Positions 8,981 through 20,318 are shown, numbered from the stretch's first letter. The stretch: 64,000 nt of DNA from Xanthomonas sp. AM6 (GCF_025665335.1 NZ_CP106869.1:3560501-3624500); one strand, 5' to 3'. The notes: a model not told the origin generated them from the letters alone. Made by a program: numbers and translations.

Positions 8981-11638
8981 TCACCCCTTCCGCCCCCCCA
9001 ACCACGCCTTGATCTCCGGCACCCGCTGCGCCCGCAGCTTCACCCGCGTGCGGATATCGGCAATCGCCGCCTCCGCATCCCGCCGCGACGTTGCAGCGAG
9101 GTAGCGCTCGGCATAGGCCTGGATCTTGTCGACCATCTTCAGGTCGTCGGAGCCGGCGCCCAGGTGCGGGTAGTAGCGGGCGCGGGAGGTAGTGTCGATC
9201 AAGGTGTCCACGCGGGTGCGGTGGGCCACGGCGAAATCGAAGGCCAGGTCCGGGTGCTCGCGCGCGACGCTCGAGATCATGGAGGCGCTGTTGGTGGCGC
9301 CGGGCTCGTCGGTCAGCGCCATGTCCAGGGCGCGTTGCGCCAGGGCGTCGTTCTTGGCGGCGGCCAGCAGCAGGTAGTCCTGGTCGCGGATCATCGCGGC
9401 GGTTTCCTGCTGCGCCATGCGGTGCAGGGCGTCCCAGGTGGCGGCGTCGGCGTTGCGCGCGACGATGCCCAGCACGCTGTTGCGCAGTTCCGGCGGCAAG
9501 GCCTTGGGATCGGCCTGGAACGTGGCGAAGCGGCGGTGCGCTTCGGCGATCACGTTGGCGTCGCCCATGCCGCCGAGGGTGTCGATCAGGCGCGCGCGCA
9601 GTTGCTGGACCTGGGCGGAATCGCCTTTGCGGTCGTCCCAGCCCAGCGTGGCGAACTCGGGCGCCAATCGCGACAGCGCGTAGCGGCGCCAGGCCGCCTG
9701 GGCCTGCGGGTCGCCCTGGAACATGTCGTCGATGTCGGCGTAGATGCCGGACACGGCGGCCCACAGGTCCGGCGCGGCGCCCACCGGCACCTTGTCGGCC
9801 AGGCCGAGCAGATCCGCTTGCGGTTGCAGGCCGACGCTGGCCAGTGCGCTGGTATCCAGCAGCACGCCGAGCTGGTCCACCACCGGCAATGTGCCGAACC
9901 CGTCGGTCAGCGCCTTGAACTGCGCGGGCGCGTACAGCGTGCGGTAGTAGCCCTTCTGCCCGGCGTTGACCAGCACCGGAGCGGCGCAGCCGGGCAGTTG
10001 CAGCTGCGCGTTGCCGTCCACCAGCACGCGCACGTCTTTGTCGCCGCTGCGCACGGCCACCGGCACGTGCCAGTGCAGCGGTTGTTTGTCGGGGCGGTCG
10101 AGGGTGTATTCGCCCTGCTCCAGGCGCACGACGGTGGTGCCGGCGTTGCAGCTTGTCGCGACTTTGATCAGCGGCACGCCGGGCTGCAGGGTGAAGTCGT
10201 GCGCCACCTGCAGGAACTGCTTGCCGGGGGCGGCGGCGTCGATTTCCTGCCACAGATCGCCGGTGACGGCGTTGCCGTAGGCGCGCTTGCCGATGTAGCG
10301 GCGCACGCCGTCGCGCCATGCCTCGGCGCCGACGTAGTCCTCGAGCATGCCGATCACCGCCGCGCCCTTCTGGTAGGTGATGCCGTCGAAGGCCTGGCTG
10401 GCCTGTTCGACGGTGGCCACGGTCTGCACCACCGGGTGGGTGGTGGCGTAGGCGTCGCGGCCCATGGCCGCGCGGCTGTCGTGGGCCGGGCCGGTCCTGT
10501 CGATGTCCCACTCCGGATGCAACTTGGCGGTGGTGCGGCCTTCCAGCCAGGTGGCGAAGCCTTCGTTGAGCCACAGGTCGTCCCACCAGGCCATGGTCAC
10601 CAGGTCGCCGAACCACTGGTGCGCGATCTCGTGCGCGGCGGTGGTGAACACGCGCTGGCGGTCGGTGACGTCCGACACGGCCGGGTCCAGCAACAGCGAA
10701 TGTTCGAAGGTGAAGATGGCGCCCCAGTTCTCCATGGCGCTGAAGAACTGGCTGCTGCCCGGCGCGGCGATGTTGTCCAGCTTGGGCAGCGGGTACGGCA
10801 CGCCGAAGTAGGCGTTGTACTCGCGCAGCACGTCGCGGCCGGACTCCAGCGCGAAACGCGCCTGCTCGGCCTTGCCCTGCTGCGCGATCACGCCGATCTC
10901 GGTGCCGTTGTCGCCGGTGAGCGCGGTACGCTCGAAATCGCCCATGCCCAGGAACAGCAGGTAGGTGGACATCTTCGGCGTGGTCTGGAACGCCACGCGC
11001 TTCAAGCCATGGCCGAGGTCGGTGGTGCTGGCCACGGGCATGTTGCCGACCACGCTCTGCGCGGCCGGCGCGATCACCGCCAGGTCGAAGGTGGCCTTGA
11101 AGTCGGGTTCGTCCCAGGACGGCAGGAAGCGGCGCGCGTCGGAATTCTCGAACTGCGTGTACAGCGCGCGGCGCTGACCGTGCGGCGTGGCGTAGTCCAG
11201 CGCGAACAGGCCGTTGGCCTGGGTGTTGATGATGCCGCTGTAGGCGATGGTCAGCACGTAGCTGCCGGGCGCCAGCGGCTTGGCGAAGACGAAGCTGGCG
11301 GTCTGCGCCTCGGCGTCGGCGACGACCTTGGCGACCAGTGCGGCCTTGGCGTTGCCGCCGGTGAGGGTGCTTTGGCCGAAGCGCAGGTCGGCGGCCTGCA
11401 GCACGATGCGGTCGGTGGGCTGCAGCACGTCGAGTTCGATCCGGACCTTGCCGTCGAAGCTCATCTTGTCGGCGTGCGGGGTGATCTCCAGCGCGTAGTG
11501 GCGCGGCCTGGCGGTGCGCGGCAATTGCGTGGTGACCGCGGCGGCGACGCCGGGCGCGGGGCCATCCGGCTGGGCCAGCGTGCACGGGGAAACGCTGGCC
11601 AAGGCCAGGGCAATGGCGGTCGTCAGGATCTGGCGCAT
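8981..11638 (-). CDS. M1 family zinc aminopeptidase, exported
   Basis: A gluzincin aminopeptidase that removes N-terminal residues from peptides. The start at ATG 11638 gives 885 residues and an N-terminal signal peptide (MRQILTTAIALALASVSPCTLA), so it is probably periplasmic or lipid-free secreted. The M1 signature is complete: substrate-recognition AMEN at 301-304, zinc ligands HEIAH at 336-340 and the third ligand Glu359 in NEGFA. The C-terminal half matches the ERAP-like helical domain seen in PepN-type and tricorn-interacting-factor-like enzymes. The frame extends another 77 codons upstream, but these are Arg/Pro rich and lack family similarity. It is a single gene, with no close operon partner. 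Confidence 0.94.
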   Translation of the reverse strand: MRQILTTAIALALASVSPCTLAQPDGPAPGVAAAVTTQLPRTARPRHYALEITPHADKMSFDGKVRIELDVLQPTDRIVLQAADLRFGQSTLTGGNAKAALVAKVVADAEAQTASFVFAKPLAPGSYVLTIAYSGIINTQANGLFALDYATPHGQRRALYTQFENSDARRFLPSWDEPDFKATFDLAVIAPAAQSVVGNMPVASTTDLGHGLKRVAFQTTPKMSTYLLFLGMGDFERTALTGDNGTEIGVIAQQGKAEQARFALESGRDVLREYNAYFGVPYPLPKLDNIAAPGSSQFFSAMENWGAIFTFEHSLLLDPAVSDVTDRQRVFTTAAHEIAHQWFGDLVTMAWWDDLWLNEGFATWLEGRTTAKLHPEWDIDRTGPAHDSRAAMGRDAYATTHPVVQTVATVEQASQAFDGITYQKGAAVIGMLEDYVGAEAWRDGVRRYIGKRAYGNAVTGDLWQEIDAAAPGKQFLQVAHDFTLQPGVPLIKVATSCNAGTTVVRLEQGEYTLDRPDKQPLHWHVPVAVRSGDKDVRVLVDGNAQLQLPGCAAPVLVNAGQKGYYRTLYAPAQFKALTDGFGTLPVVDQLGVLLDTSALASVGLQPQADLLGLADKVPVGAAPDLWAAVSGIYADIDDMFQGDPQAQAAWRRYALSRLAPEFATLGWDDRKGDSAQVQQLRARLIDTLGGMGDANVIAEAHRRFATFQADPKALPPELRNSVLGIVARNADAATWDALHRMAQQETAAMIRDQDYLLLAAAKNDALAQRALDMALTDEPGATNSASMISSVAREHPDLAFDFAVAHRTRVDTLIDTTSRARYYPHLGAGSDDLKMVDKIQAYAERYLAATSRRDAEAAIADIRTRVKLRAQRVPEIKAWLGGRKG

Positions 11639-11923
11639 GGGGGTCCTTGAATGGGCCGGCGCAGGATACCGAGGTGGCGCAACGATTGGCGCAGCCGCCT
11701 GGACCGGAGACAGCGGAGAATCAGGTCGCTCGCGGCGCTTTCGCACACCGCCGTTCGCATGCGGCCGCGGGAGACCGGGCGCACCGCGTCGCCGCGACAA
11801 CCGTTGCCGAGGCGCAGGAGCGTGCAGGGGCGATGCGGCACCGCCGCGCGTTGCCGGCCGCAAGCGCATCCATGCGGCGCCCCACGCCGCCGCGGCCGCG
11901 ATCGAATGCGCGGGCAGCGCGCC

Positions 11924-14155
11924 CTACTCCATCGTCCGCGCTGCGGCTCGGCTGTCCTCGCCGGTGCCGCCGCTCTGGCGCACGCGGCCCTGGGCCTGCA
12001 GCGCATCGAGGGAGAGGTCCGCGCCGGCATCGGCCGGCACCGACGCGTCGTGATCCAGGGCCAGCGCGACCCAGCGATCGCGGCCGGCATGCTTGGCGCG
12101 GTACAGCGCGGCGTCGGCGATGCGCAGGCTCAGCAGCCAGTCGCCGCCGGGCTGCGCCGGGAACAGGCTCGCGCCCATCGACACGGTGAGCGCGACCGCG
12201 CCGGTGGGGCGCAGCAGCGGCTCGGCCTGCAGGCGTTCGCGCAGGCGCTGGAACAGCACCGGCGCGTCTGCCAGGGTACCGCCTGGACAGAGCCACAGGA
12301 ATTCCTCGCCGCCCCAACGGGCGATGACGTCGGAACCGCGTGCGCACTCGCGCAGCAGATCGCCCAGGTGCATCAGCGCATGGTCGCCGCCCTCGTGGCC
12401 GTGCAGGTCGTTGACGCGCTTGAAGTGGTCGATGTCCAGCAACGCCACCAGCAGCGGCTCGTGCGCCGCCGCCGGCGCGGCAGCGCGCGCCTGCAGCCAG
12501 GCCGTCACGTAGCGGCGGTTGCGCAGCCCGGTCAGCGCGTCCTCCTCGCTCTGGCGACGGATCGCCGCGTTGAGCTGCTCCAGTTCGCGGTGCTGGGCCT
12601 GGATCTCGCCGTTCTTGTGTGCCAGCTCGGCGTTGATGCGGCGGCGCGCACGCGCCTCGCGCACCGTCCAGGCGACGAACGCGGCCAGCGTCAGCAATGC
12701 GGCGAACAGGCCGTAGACGATGGTGCGCTGGCGCTGTTCGCGCGCCTGCAGTTGCGCGTAGGCGGCCTGTTCGGCGGCACGCGCGCGGCCGACCGCGGCC
12801 AGTTCGCTTTCCTTGCGCGCCAGGTCCACCGCCGATTCGAGTTCGGCGATGCGGGTCTTGGACTCCACGTTCACCGCGTCGTCGTTCACCTGTTTGTACT
12901 CGCGCATCAGCGCCAGCGCCTCGCGGCTGCGGCCGAGCGCGTCGAGGTTGTCGATCATGCGCGGGTACAGTTCCAGGCGCCGCGGCACGTTGTCCGACTG
13001 CGCGAACAGGGCGCGCGACCGTTCGAACTCGGTAGCGGCCGCCTCGCGCTCGCCGAGATCGGCCAACGTCACGCCGATGTTGGAATGGACGATGGCCGCC
13101 TCGCCGTTGTCGCCGTTCTCACCGCGCGTGCCGGCATCGATCGTGGCGGCCGCCTCGCGCAGCAGCGGCAGCGCCTCGCGCGGGCGTTGCTGCCGGCGCA
13201 ACACGTTGGCGAGGTTGTTCAACGGGCCGGCCAGCGATGCGCCGCCTTCGGCGCGTGCGCTGGCCAGCGCCTGCCGGTAGATCGCCTCGGCGCGTTGCAG
13301 TTGGTCGGCGCCTTCGTAGGCCGAGCCGAGGTTGTTGAGCACATCCGAGCGCGCCAGTCCCTTGCGCGGGTTCGCGTCGTAGGCGGCCAGCGCACGCTGG
13401 CCATGGTCGATCGCCTTGGGCCATTCGTGGGCATAGACGAACAGGCCGGTGGCGTTGTGCAGCAAGGCCGGATCGGCCGGCTTGCCCAGCGCCTTGCCGA
13501 CGCGCTCGACCTCCAGCAACGCGGCGATGGCATCGGGCAGCCGTCCCTGCTGTGCGGAGACGATGAAGACGATCTGGTTGGCGTTGTACTCGACCAGGTC
13601 CGGGTGGCGGCGGACCTTGGACAGCGCCAGGCGCGCGACCCGCAGCGCATCGTCCTGGTCGCCCATCCGGTAGTAGGACGCGGCGAGTTGCCGCCACAGC
13701 TCGGCGAGGGCAGGCTCCGCCGGCAGCGCGCGTTCGAGTTTGCCCATCTCGGTCTCGAGTTCGGCGATGCGCGCGGCGTCGCGGCTGTGCCAGATGGCGC
13801 CATTGAGTCGCTTGAGCAGGCGCAGCCGCTGCGGCGGCGACAGGTCGGTCCGCGCGCGCAGCGCCGAGCCGATGGCGACGACGCGTTCGGGGCGATTGGC
13901 CGCCGCGGCCGCCTCCACGAGTTCCAGGCCGAGCGCGACGCGGCCGGGCGCGTCGCCGCCGGCCTGCCAGGCGGGTTCGCCCAACCGCAGCGCCGCGGCG
14001 GGATCCTGCTTGCGCAGGTCCGCCACGCAGGCGGGCAGTTCCTGCGGCTGCGCGCAGGCCGGCGGCACCGGCTCCGTCGCGGCCCCCGCCGGCAGCGCAA
14101 GCGCGACCGACCACAGCAGCGCGCCGAGCGGCTGCCAAACGAAACGACTGCGCAC
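11924..14155 (-). CDS. Diguanylate cyclase with TPR sensor region and GGDEF domain
   Basis: It makes cyclic di-GMP from two GTP. I chose GTG 14155, which follows GGGGAGAG by five bases and begins a signal-like segment (FVWQPLGALLWSVALALPAGA); the protein is then 743 residues. A long TPR-like helical region (about 60-430) is followed by a coiled coil, one membrane helix (about 477-496, TIVYGLFAALLTLAAFVAW) and a C-terminal GGDEF domain. The active site is GGEEF (about 614-618). Five residues before it sits RGSD, an intact RxxD product-inhibition site. The TPR part is predicted to be periplasmic and the cyclase cytoplasmic. Signal and partner are unknown. Confidence 0.92.
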   Translation of the reverse strand: MRSRFVWQPLGALLWSVALALPAGAATEPVPPACAQPQELPACVADLRKQDPAAALRLGEPAWQAGGDAPGRVALGLELVEAAAAANRPERVVAIGSALRARTDLSPPQRLRLLKRLNGAIWHSRDAARIAELETEMGKLERALPAEPALAELWRQLAASYYRMGDQDDALRVARLALSKVRRHPDLVEYNANQIVFIVSAQQGRLPDAIAALLEVERVGKALGKPADPALLHNATGLFVYAHEWPKAIDHGQRALAAYDANPRKGLARSDVLNNLGSAYEGADQLQRAEAIYRQALASARAEGGASLAGPLNNLANVLRRQQRPREALPLLREAAATIDAGTRGENGDNGEAAIVHSNIGVTLADLGEREAAATEFERSRALFAQSDNVPRRLELYPRMIDNLDALGRSREALALMREYKQVNDDAVNVESKTRIAELESAVDLARKESELAAVGRARAAEQAAYAQLQAREQRQRTIVYGLFAALLTLAAFVAWTVREARARRRINAELAHKNGEIQAQHRELEQLNAAIRRQSEEDALTGLRNRRYVTAWLQARAAAPAAAHEPLLVALLDIDHFKRVNDLHGHEGGDHALMHLGDLLRECARGSDVIARWGGEEFLWLCPGGTLADAPVLFQRLRERLQAEPLLRPTGAVALTVSMGASLFPAQPGGDWLLSLRIADAALYRAKHAGRDRWVALALDHDASVPADAGADLSLDALQAQGRVRQSGGTGEDSRAAARTME

Positions 14156-14750
14156 TGCTGCTCTCCCCGGATCCTGCGGCGCACGGGGTCGGACCTGTGC
14201 CATTCCGCCATTGACGTGATGCGCTGGACCGTGTCGCTGCACTACCACCACGCCAGCCTGTTGGCCCATTAGCGGCGACAGTGCGCTTTTCTTGAGCGCG
14301 ACCGGCACCGGCACAAGGCGCCATGCCACGCCACCGGCGGGCGCGTCGCCTGCCCTGCCGGTTGCCGCGGCACACCTCGCGGGCAGCCAGGCGTGCCCGG
14401 GCGACGACGGACACGACGCCCCCGCCGCGGCGGGGCCTTGCGCGTTGCGGACCGTTTGCCGCGGCTCGCGCAAGCGGGCACGCACCGGGACGCGCGACGG
14501 CACGGTTGCGCATCGCCCATCTGCGGCATTTCGTACAAGGACGCACGGGGCCAGGAGCGCCCCTGCTCGAGCGCCCGCGCGTGCAGCGCCATGCGCTTCG
14601 CGCCTTGGCTCCACGGCGCAGTCCTGCTGCCGCTTCCGGAAGATGCAGCCTCCGCGCCTGAGCCGTGCGCGCAGCGCATTGCCCAAACGAGAAAGGCCCC
14701 TTGCGGGGCCTCTCTGCACGACAGGTCCCGGCATGCGCCGGGACGCCGGA
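14156..14750. other. Intergenic region between the diguanylate cyclase and purA
   Basis: About 595 bp without a supported gene. It holds the purA terminator at its right end and, presumably, the promoter of the diguanylate cyclase gene at its left end. Apparent reading frames on both strands are Arg/Ala/Pro-rich shadows without domain similarity. No repeat or RNA gene was seen. Confidence 0.6.
14694..14711 (-). terminator. Rho-independent terminator after purA
   Basis: On the minus strand AGGCCCC-GCAA-GGGGCCT forms a seven-pair stem followed by TTCTCGTTT. It lies about 40 bases after the purA stop. Confidence 0.75.
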
Positions 14751-16247
<1,497 letters not shown>

Positions 16248-16295
16248 TCACCACCCCCTGCGGCGACGCGTTCAGCGGACGCGGGACGGCGCGGC

Positions 16296-16481
16296 TCAGC
16301 CGCGGACCCACCACAGGGCGAGCAGCCCCACCGCCAGCGCCACGCCGCCGGCGATCCGCAGCTGCGCCGCCGGCATGGCCAGCATCTGCTGCACCAGGCG
16401 CTTCCAGGCGTCCGGCGCGACCAGCAGGAACAATCCCTCGAAGATGACGACCAGGCACACGGCGGCGATCAGATCGTGCAT
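16296..16481 (-). CDS. DUF2065 small membrane protein (YjeT-like)
   Basis: A 61-residue protein with two hydrophobic helices (about 5-23 and 42-58) around a short charged segment, APDAWKRLVQQM. This is the DUF2065/YjeT pattern. Position supports it: the gene sits between hflC and purA, as yjeT does in Escherichia coli. No biochemical role is established for the family. Confidence 0.85.
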   Translation of the reverse strand: MHDLIAAVCLVVIFEGLFLLVAPDAWKRLVQQMLAMPAAQLRIAGGVALAVGLLALWWVRG

Positions 16482-16539
16482 GGGAGTTCTCGCGGTAAGG
16501 GGCGGATGAGTGAGCGCAGCAGGGTGGCGCTCCGCAACC

Positions 16540-16607
16540 TGTAGGAGCGGCTTTAGCCGCGACGGGCTTTCTCCGGAACACCTGTCGCGGCTAAAGCCGC
16601 TCCTACA
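16540..16607. repeat. Palindromic intergenic repeat, paired copies (REP-like)
   Basis: Two inverted copies of the unit with core GCGGCTTTAGCCGC face each other across about 20 bases, between hflC and the DUF2065 gene. Each copy is flanked by TGTAGGA and GAC. It is one member of the dispersed family described in the findings. Confidence 0.85.
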
Positions 16608-16700
16608 AGGGCCGCACGCAAGATGCGGCTACCCTTGCCGAACGGGGAATCAGGACCCGCTCTTGCGAATCCCGAATCTCCAATCCCAAATCCCGGCCTC

Positions 16701-17564
16701 TCAGCGCTCGCTCTTCAGGTACTGCAGGAACGGATCGTTCTTGTCCAGCACGATCACCGCGTTGCCGTCGGCCATCGCGCCGCGATAGGCCTCCAGGCTG
16801 CGGTAGAACGCGTAGAACGACGGGTCGGCGGAGCCGGCCTTGCCGTAGATGCTGGCGGCCTGCGCATCGCCCTCGCCGCGCAGCTTCTGCGCGTCGCGCT
16901 CGGCCTCGGCGACCAGCACGGTGCTCTCGCGGTCGGCCTGGGCACGGATGGTCAGCGCCTGCTCCTCGCCCTCGGCGCGCAGCTTGCTGGCTTCCTGCTT
17001 GCGCTGCGCGCGCATGCGTTCGTACACGTCGGTGATCACCTGGCTGTCGGTCGGCAGGTCGATCTGCTTGATGCGCAGGTCGGTGATCTGCATGCCCAGG
17101 GTCTTGCCGCCGGCATTGATCGCCTTCAACTGCTGCGCGATCAGCTCGCTGCGGTCGCCGGAGACCAGCTGCTGCAGGGTGCGCGCGTTGATCTGGTTGC
17201 GCAGCGAATCGATGATGATCGGCGCCAGGCGCGCGTTGGCCACCTTCTCGTCGCCGCCTGTGGCGCGGTAGAAGGCGCGCACGTCGGAGATGTAGCCGAT
17301 GGCGAAGAAGTCGACGCTGACGTCCTTCTGCTCGGCGGTGAAGTAGCGCGCCGGCGGCGTGTCCAGCACCTGGAAACGGCGGTCGAACACGCGCGCGGTC
17401 TCCACCAGCGGCAGCTTGAAGTGCAGGCCCGGCTTGAGGTCGGCGCGGACCACGCGGCCCAGGTTGAGCACCATCGCGGTCTGGTCCTCGCGCACCACGA
17501 ACACCGAGCTGAGCAGCGCGAACAACGCGACCACCGCAACGCCCGCCCACAGGGAAATTCTCAT
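16701..17564 (-). CDS. hflC: HflC, SPFH-domain membrane protease modulator
   Basis: With HflK it forms a membrane complex that surrounds and restrains the FtsH protease. The 287 residues have one N-terminal membrane helix (about 6-24, WAGVAVVALFALLSSVFVV) and then the SPFH/band-7 domain. A long charged helical stretch (about 180-245, RAEGEEQALTIRAQADRE...) resembles family members. The start overlaps the hflK stop by four bases. The protein ends DPFLQYLKSER, close to the Escherichia coli HflC C-terminus. Confidence 0.96.
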   Translation of the reverse strand: MRISLWAGVAVVALFALLSSVFVVREDQTAMVLNLGRVVRADLKPGLHFKLPLVETARVFDRRFQVLDTPPARYFTAEQKDVSVDFFAIGYISDVRAFYRATGGDEKVANARLAPIIIDSLRNQINARTLQQLVSGDRSELIAQQLKAINAGGKTLGMQITDLRIKQIDLPTDSQVITDVYERMRAQRKQEASKLRAEGEEQALTIRAQADRESTVLVAEAERDAQKLRGEGDAQAASIYGKAGSADPSFYAFYRSLEAYRGAMADGNAVIVLDKNDPFLQYLKSER

Positions 17565-18712
17565 CGCTGCACCTCCTCACGGCCGTTCGGGCGCGGGCTG
17601 CGCTCCGGACTGCGGATACTCTCGGCCGGGCTGCTGGACAGCGACGGCATCAGGACCTCCTGCGGCAGCGTCGGCACGCCGCCGCTGTTGGACGCCGGCG
17701 GCGCGGCGCTGCCGGCGCTCTTGCCGCCGTCGGCCGGCATCGGCACGTAGATCAGCTGGCGGCCGTCGCCGCCGATGACCTTGCGGTTCTCGGCCAGCAC
17801 CTTCTGCACCGTCTCCAGCCACAGCCGCTTGCGGGTGACCTCCGGCGCGTTCTGGTACTGCTGCTGCAGCAGGGTGAAGCGCTCGGCGTCGCCCTGCGCG
17901 CGGGCGATGGAGGCTTCCTTGTAGCCCTCGGCCACGGTGCGGGTGCGCGCGGCCTGGCCGCGGGCTTCCGGCACCACCTTGGCGGCGTAGGCCTGGGCCT
18001 CGTTGATCAGCCGCTCCTTGACCTGCTGGGCGCCGTTGACCTCGTCGAAGGCCGGCTTCACTTCTTCCGGCGGGCGCGCGTCGGGCAGGGTCAGCCCGGT
18101 CACGATCAGGCCGGTGCGGTAGGCGCTGAGCGCGGCCTGCAGCCGCTCGCGGGCGGCGGTGGCCATCGGCCCGCGGTTGTTCAGCACCACGTTGAGGTCG
18201 GCGCGGCCGACCTGCTCGCGCACCGCGCTCTGCGCGGCCTGCTCCAGCACCTGGTCGGCGTTGCGCGAGCCGAACACGTACATGCGCGGGTCGTCGATGC
18301 GGTACTGCACGTTGAGTGAGACGCTGACGATGTTCTCGTCACGGGTCAGCACCGGCACCTGGTTGCTGAAGGTCTTGATCTCGGTGGCGTTGACCTTGCG
18401 CACCGACTCGATCGGCCACGGCAGCTTGAAGTTCGGGCCCGGCTGCAGGATCCGCGAGAACTGGCCGAAGCGCAGCACCACGCCGCGCTGCTGCTCGCCG
18501 ATCAGCTGGAAGCTGCTGAACAGCAGCAACAGCACCGCGCCGCCCAGCACCCAGCGGCCGATGTTGCCGCCGTCGCCGCCGAACAAGTCCTTCAAGGGCC
18601 CGGGCATCCCGCCCCACCTGCCGCCGCCATTGCCGCCACGCGGCTTCCAGGGATTGCGCCCGTGATTGTCCGGGCCATCTGTGCCCTTGCCGCCGGGTGT
18701 ATTCCAGGCCAT
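17561..18712 (-). CDS. hflK: HflK, SPFH-domain membrane protease modulator
   Basis: Partner of HflC. The 383-residue product begins MAWNTPGGKG followed by a Gly-rich cytoplasmic stretch with NPWKPRGGNGGG, like other HflK proteins. A membrane helix (about 52-70, WVLGGAVLLLLFSSFQLIG) and the SPFH domain with the GVVLRFG and GPNFKLPWPIE signatures follow. A Pro/Ser-rich tail follows the long helix. It is first of the hflK-hflC-DUF2065-purA series and divergent from the AcuI-type reductase gene. The usual upstream hfq/hflX genes are not here. Confidence 0.96.
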   Translation of the reverse strand: MAWNTPGGKGTDGPDNHGRNPWKPRGGNGGGRWGGMPGPLKDLFGGDGGNIGRWVLGGAVLLLLFSSFQLIGEQQRGVVLRFGQFSRILQPGPNFKLPWPIESVRKVNATEIKTFSNQVPVLTRDENIVSVSLNVQYRIDDPRMYVFGSRNADQVLEQAAQSAVREQVGRADLNVVLNNRGPMATAARERLQAALSAYRTGLIVTGLTLPDARPPEEVKPAFDEVNGAQQVKERLINEAQAYAAKVVPEARGQAARTRTVAEGYKEASIARAQGDAERFTLLQQQYQNAPEVTRKRLWLETVQKVLAENRKVIGGDGRQLIYVPMPADGGKSAGSAAPPASNSGGVPTLPQEVLMPSLSSSPAESIRSPERSPRPNGREEVQR

Positions 18713-18856
18713 GCATGCTCCAAGAAGGAAAGGTGGCGGCGCGTCGGTCCGCGCCGGTCACCGTAAGTGAGTCGCCGATTCTACAAGATGGGGCAGATCG
18801 GACGTTTCGAAAGGGCTATCTTGGTGCATTCCTTCGTGCCAACCAAGGTGTTTGCC

Positions 18857-19861
18857 ATGTCCGTCCCCGCCCGCTTCCCCGCCTTCCGCATCCACCAGGA
18901 CGACGCCGGCTACCGTGCCGCGGTCGAGCCGGTGGGGCTGGACCAGCTCAGCCCGGGCGAAGTGGTGATCCGCGGCGCCTGGTCGTCGGTGAACTTCAAG
19001 GACGCGCTGGCCGGCACCGGCCAGGGCAAGATCCTGCGCCGCTTCCCGCTGGTCGGCGGCATCGACGTGGCCGGGCACGTGGTGGCCTCGACCGACCCGG
19101 GGTTCAAGGAGGGCGACGCGGTGCTGGTCACCGGCTGCGGCCTGAGCGAGACCCGCGACGGCGGCTACAGCCAGTACGCGCGGCTGGAGGCCAAGTGGGT
19201 GGTGCCGCTGCCGGCCGGGCTGAGCCTGCGCGAGAGCATGGTGCTGGGCACCGCCGGCTTCACCGCGGCGCTGGCGCTGCTGCGCCTGCTCGACAACCGG
19301 CAGACCCCGGACCACGGCCCGCTGTGCGTGACCGGCGCCACCGGCGGGGTCGGCTCGCTGGCGATCGACATCTTCAGCCGCGCCGGCTTCGAGGTGCATG
19401 CGGTCAGCGGCAAGGCCGACCGCGTCGAGCACCTGAAGGCGCTGGGCGCCAGCCAGGTGCTGGGGCGCGAGGCGCTGCAGAGCAAGCGCCCGCTGGAATC
19501 GGTGCGCTTCGGCGGCGGCCTGGACAACGTCGGCGGGGCGATGCTGACCAGCCTGCTGGCGCAGACGGCGCCGTACGGCAACGTCGCCAGCGCCGGCCTG
19601 GCGGCCACCCCGGGGCTGGACATGACGGTGATGCCGTTCATCCTGCGCGGCGTGTCGCTGCTGGGCATCGGCTCGGCCGGCACCGCGCGCGACCTGCGCG
19701 ACCGCATCTGGCAGCACTTGGGTAGCGACTGGAAGCCGCGCCACCTGGAGGCGATCTGCACCCGCGAGGTGGACCTGTCCGGGCTGCCGGAGGTGTTCGC
19801 GACGATGCTGGCCGGGCAGTCGTTCGGGCGCACCGTGGTGCGGCTGGATCCGGCCGCGTAG
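18857..19861 (+). CDS. acuI: YhdH/AcuI-family NADPH-dependent quinone or acrylyl-CoA reductase
   Basis: A zinc-independent medium-chain reductase; AcuI/YhdH members reduce acrylyl-CoA to propionyl-CoA. Start ATG 18857 gives 334 residues with the family start FRIHQDDAGYRAAVE. Further hallmarks are WSSVNFKDALA, GIDVAGHV, the nucleotide-binding GATGGVGSLAIDI (about 155-167) and FGGGLDNVGG. The frame is open 30 codons upstream without similarity. A propionate catabolic cluster lies elsewhere in the window, but not adjacent. It is transcribed away from hflK. The exact substrate here is inferred from the family. Confidence 0.88.
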   Translation: MSVPARFPAFRIHQDDAGYRAAVEPVGLDQLSPGEVVIRGAWSSVNFKDALAGTGQGKILRRFPLVGGIDVAGHVVASTDPGFKEGDAVLVTGCGLSETRDGGYSQYARLEAKWVVPLPAGLSLRESMVLGTAGFTAALALLRLLDNRQTPDHGPLCVTGATGGVGSLAIDIFSRAGFEVHAVSGKADRVEHLKALGASQVLGREALQSKRPLESVRFGGGLDNVGGAMLTSLLAQTAPYGNVASAGLAATPGLDMTVMPFILRGVSLLGIGSAGTARDLRDRIWQHLGSDWKPRHLEAICTREVDLSGLPEVFATMLAGQSFGRTVVRLDPAA

Positions 19862-19943
19862 ACGCGGCCCGGGGTTTGTGACGCGCACCGCTTTCCGGGT
19901 GCGCGGCGCTGCCACTACACTCGTGCTTCCAAGGGGGAAACAC

Positions 19944-20318
19944 ATGGCACGCATCCTGATCGTCGACGATTCGCCGTCGCAGCTGCTCGGCATCCAGCGC
20001 ATCGTCGAGAAGCTGGGCCACGAGACGCTCACCGCCACCGACGGCGCGGCCGGGGTGGAAGCGGCCAAGGCGGCGCTGCCGGATCTGGTGCTGATGGACG
20101 TGGTGATGCCCAACCTCAACGGGTTCCAGGCCACCCGCACCCTGCGCCGCGAGCCGAGCACGCAGAACATCCCGGTGATCCTGGTCACCACCAAGGACCA
20201 GGACACCGACCGCATGTGGGGCATGCGCCAGGGCGCCCGCGCCTACATCACCAAGCCGTTCTCCGAGGACGAGCTGTCGGAGGTGATCGAGCGGGTGTTC
20301 AGCGGCGAGGGGCGCTGA
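19944..20318 (+). CDS. Single-domain response regulator (PilG/PilH type)
   Basis: A 124-residue CheY-like receiver with no output domain. RILIVDDSPSQLLGIQ carries the acidic pocket, LVLMDVVMPNLNGFQA carries the phosphorylated Asp, and VTTKDQD and AYITKPF supply the Thr and Lys. A strong ribosome-binding site (AAGGGGGAAA) fixes ATG 19944. It resembles PilH/PilG-like regulators of twitching chemosensory systems, but no pil-chp genes are adjacent, so its kinase is unknown. Confidence 0.88.
   Translation: MARILIVDDSPSQLLGIQRIVEKLGHETLTATDGAAGVEAAKAALPDLVLMDVVMPNLNGFQATRTLRREPSTQNIPVILVTTKDQDTDRMWGMRQGARAYITKPFSEDELSEVIERVFSGEGR

Noticed and set aside
8886-11650. Long frames on both strands overlapping the M1 aminopeptidase gene
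   Set aside because: They are Arg/Gly/Ala-rich shadows; the real frame contains HEIAH, AMEN and a signal peptide.
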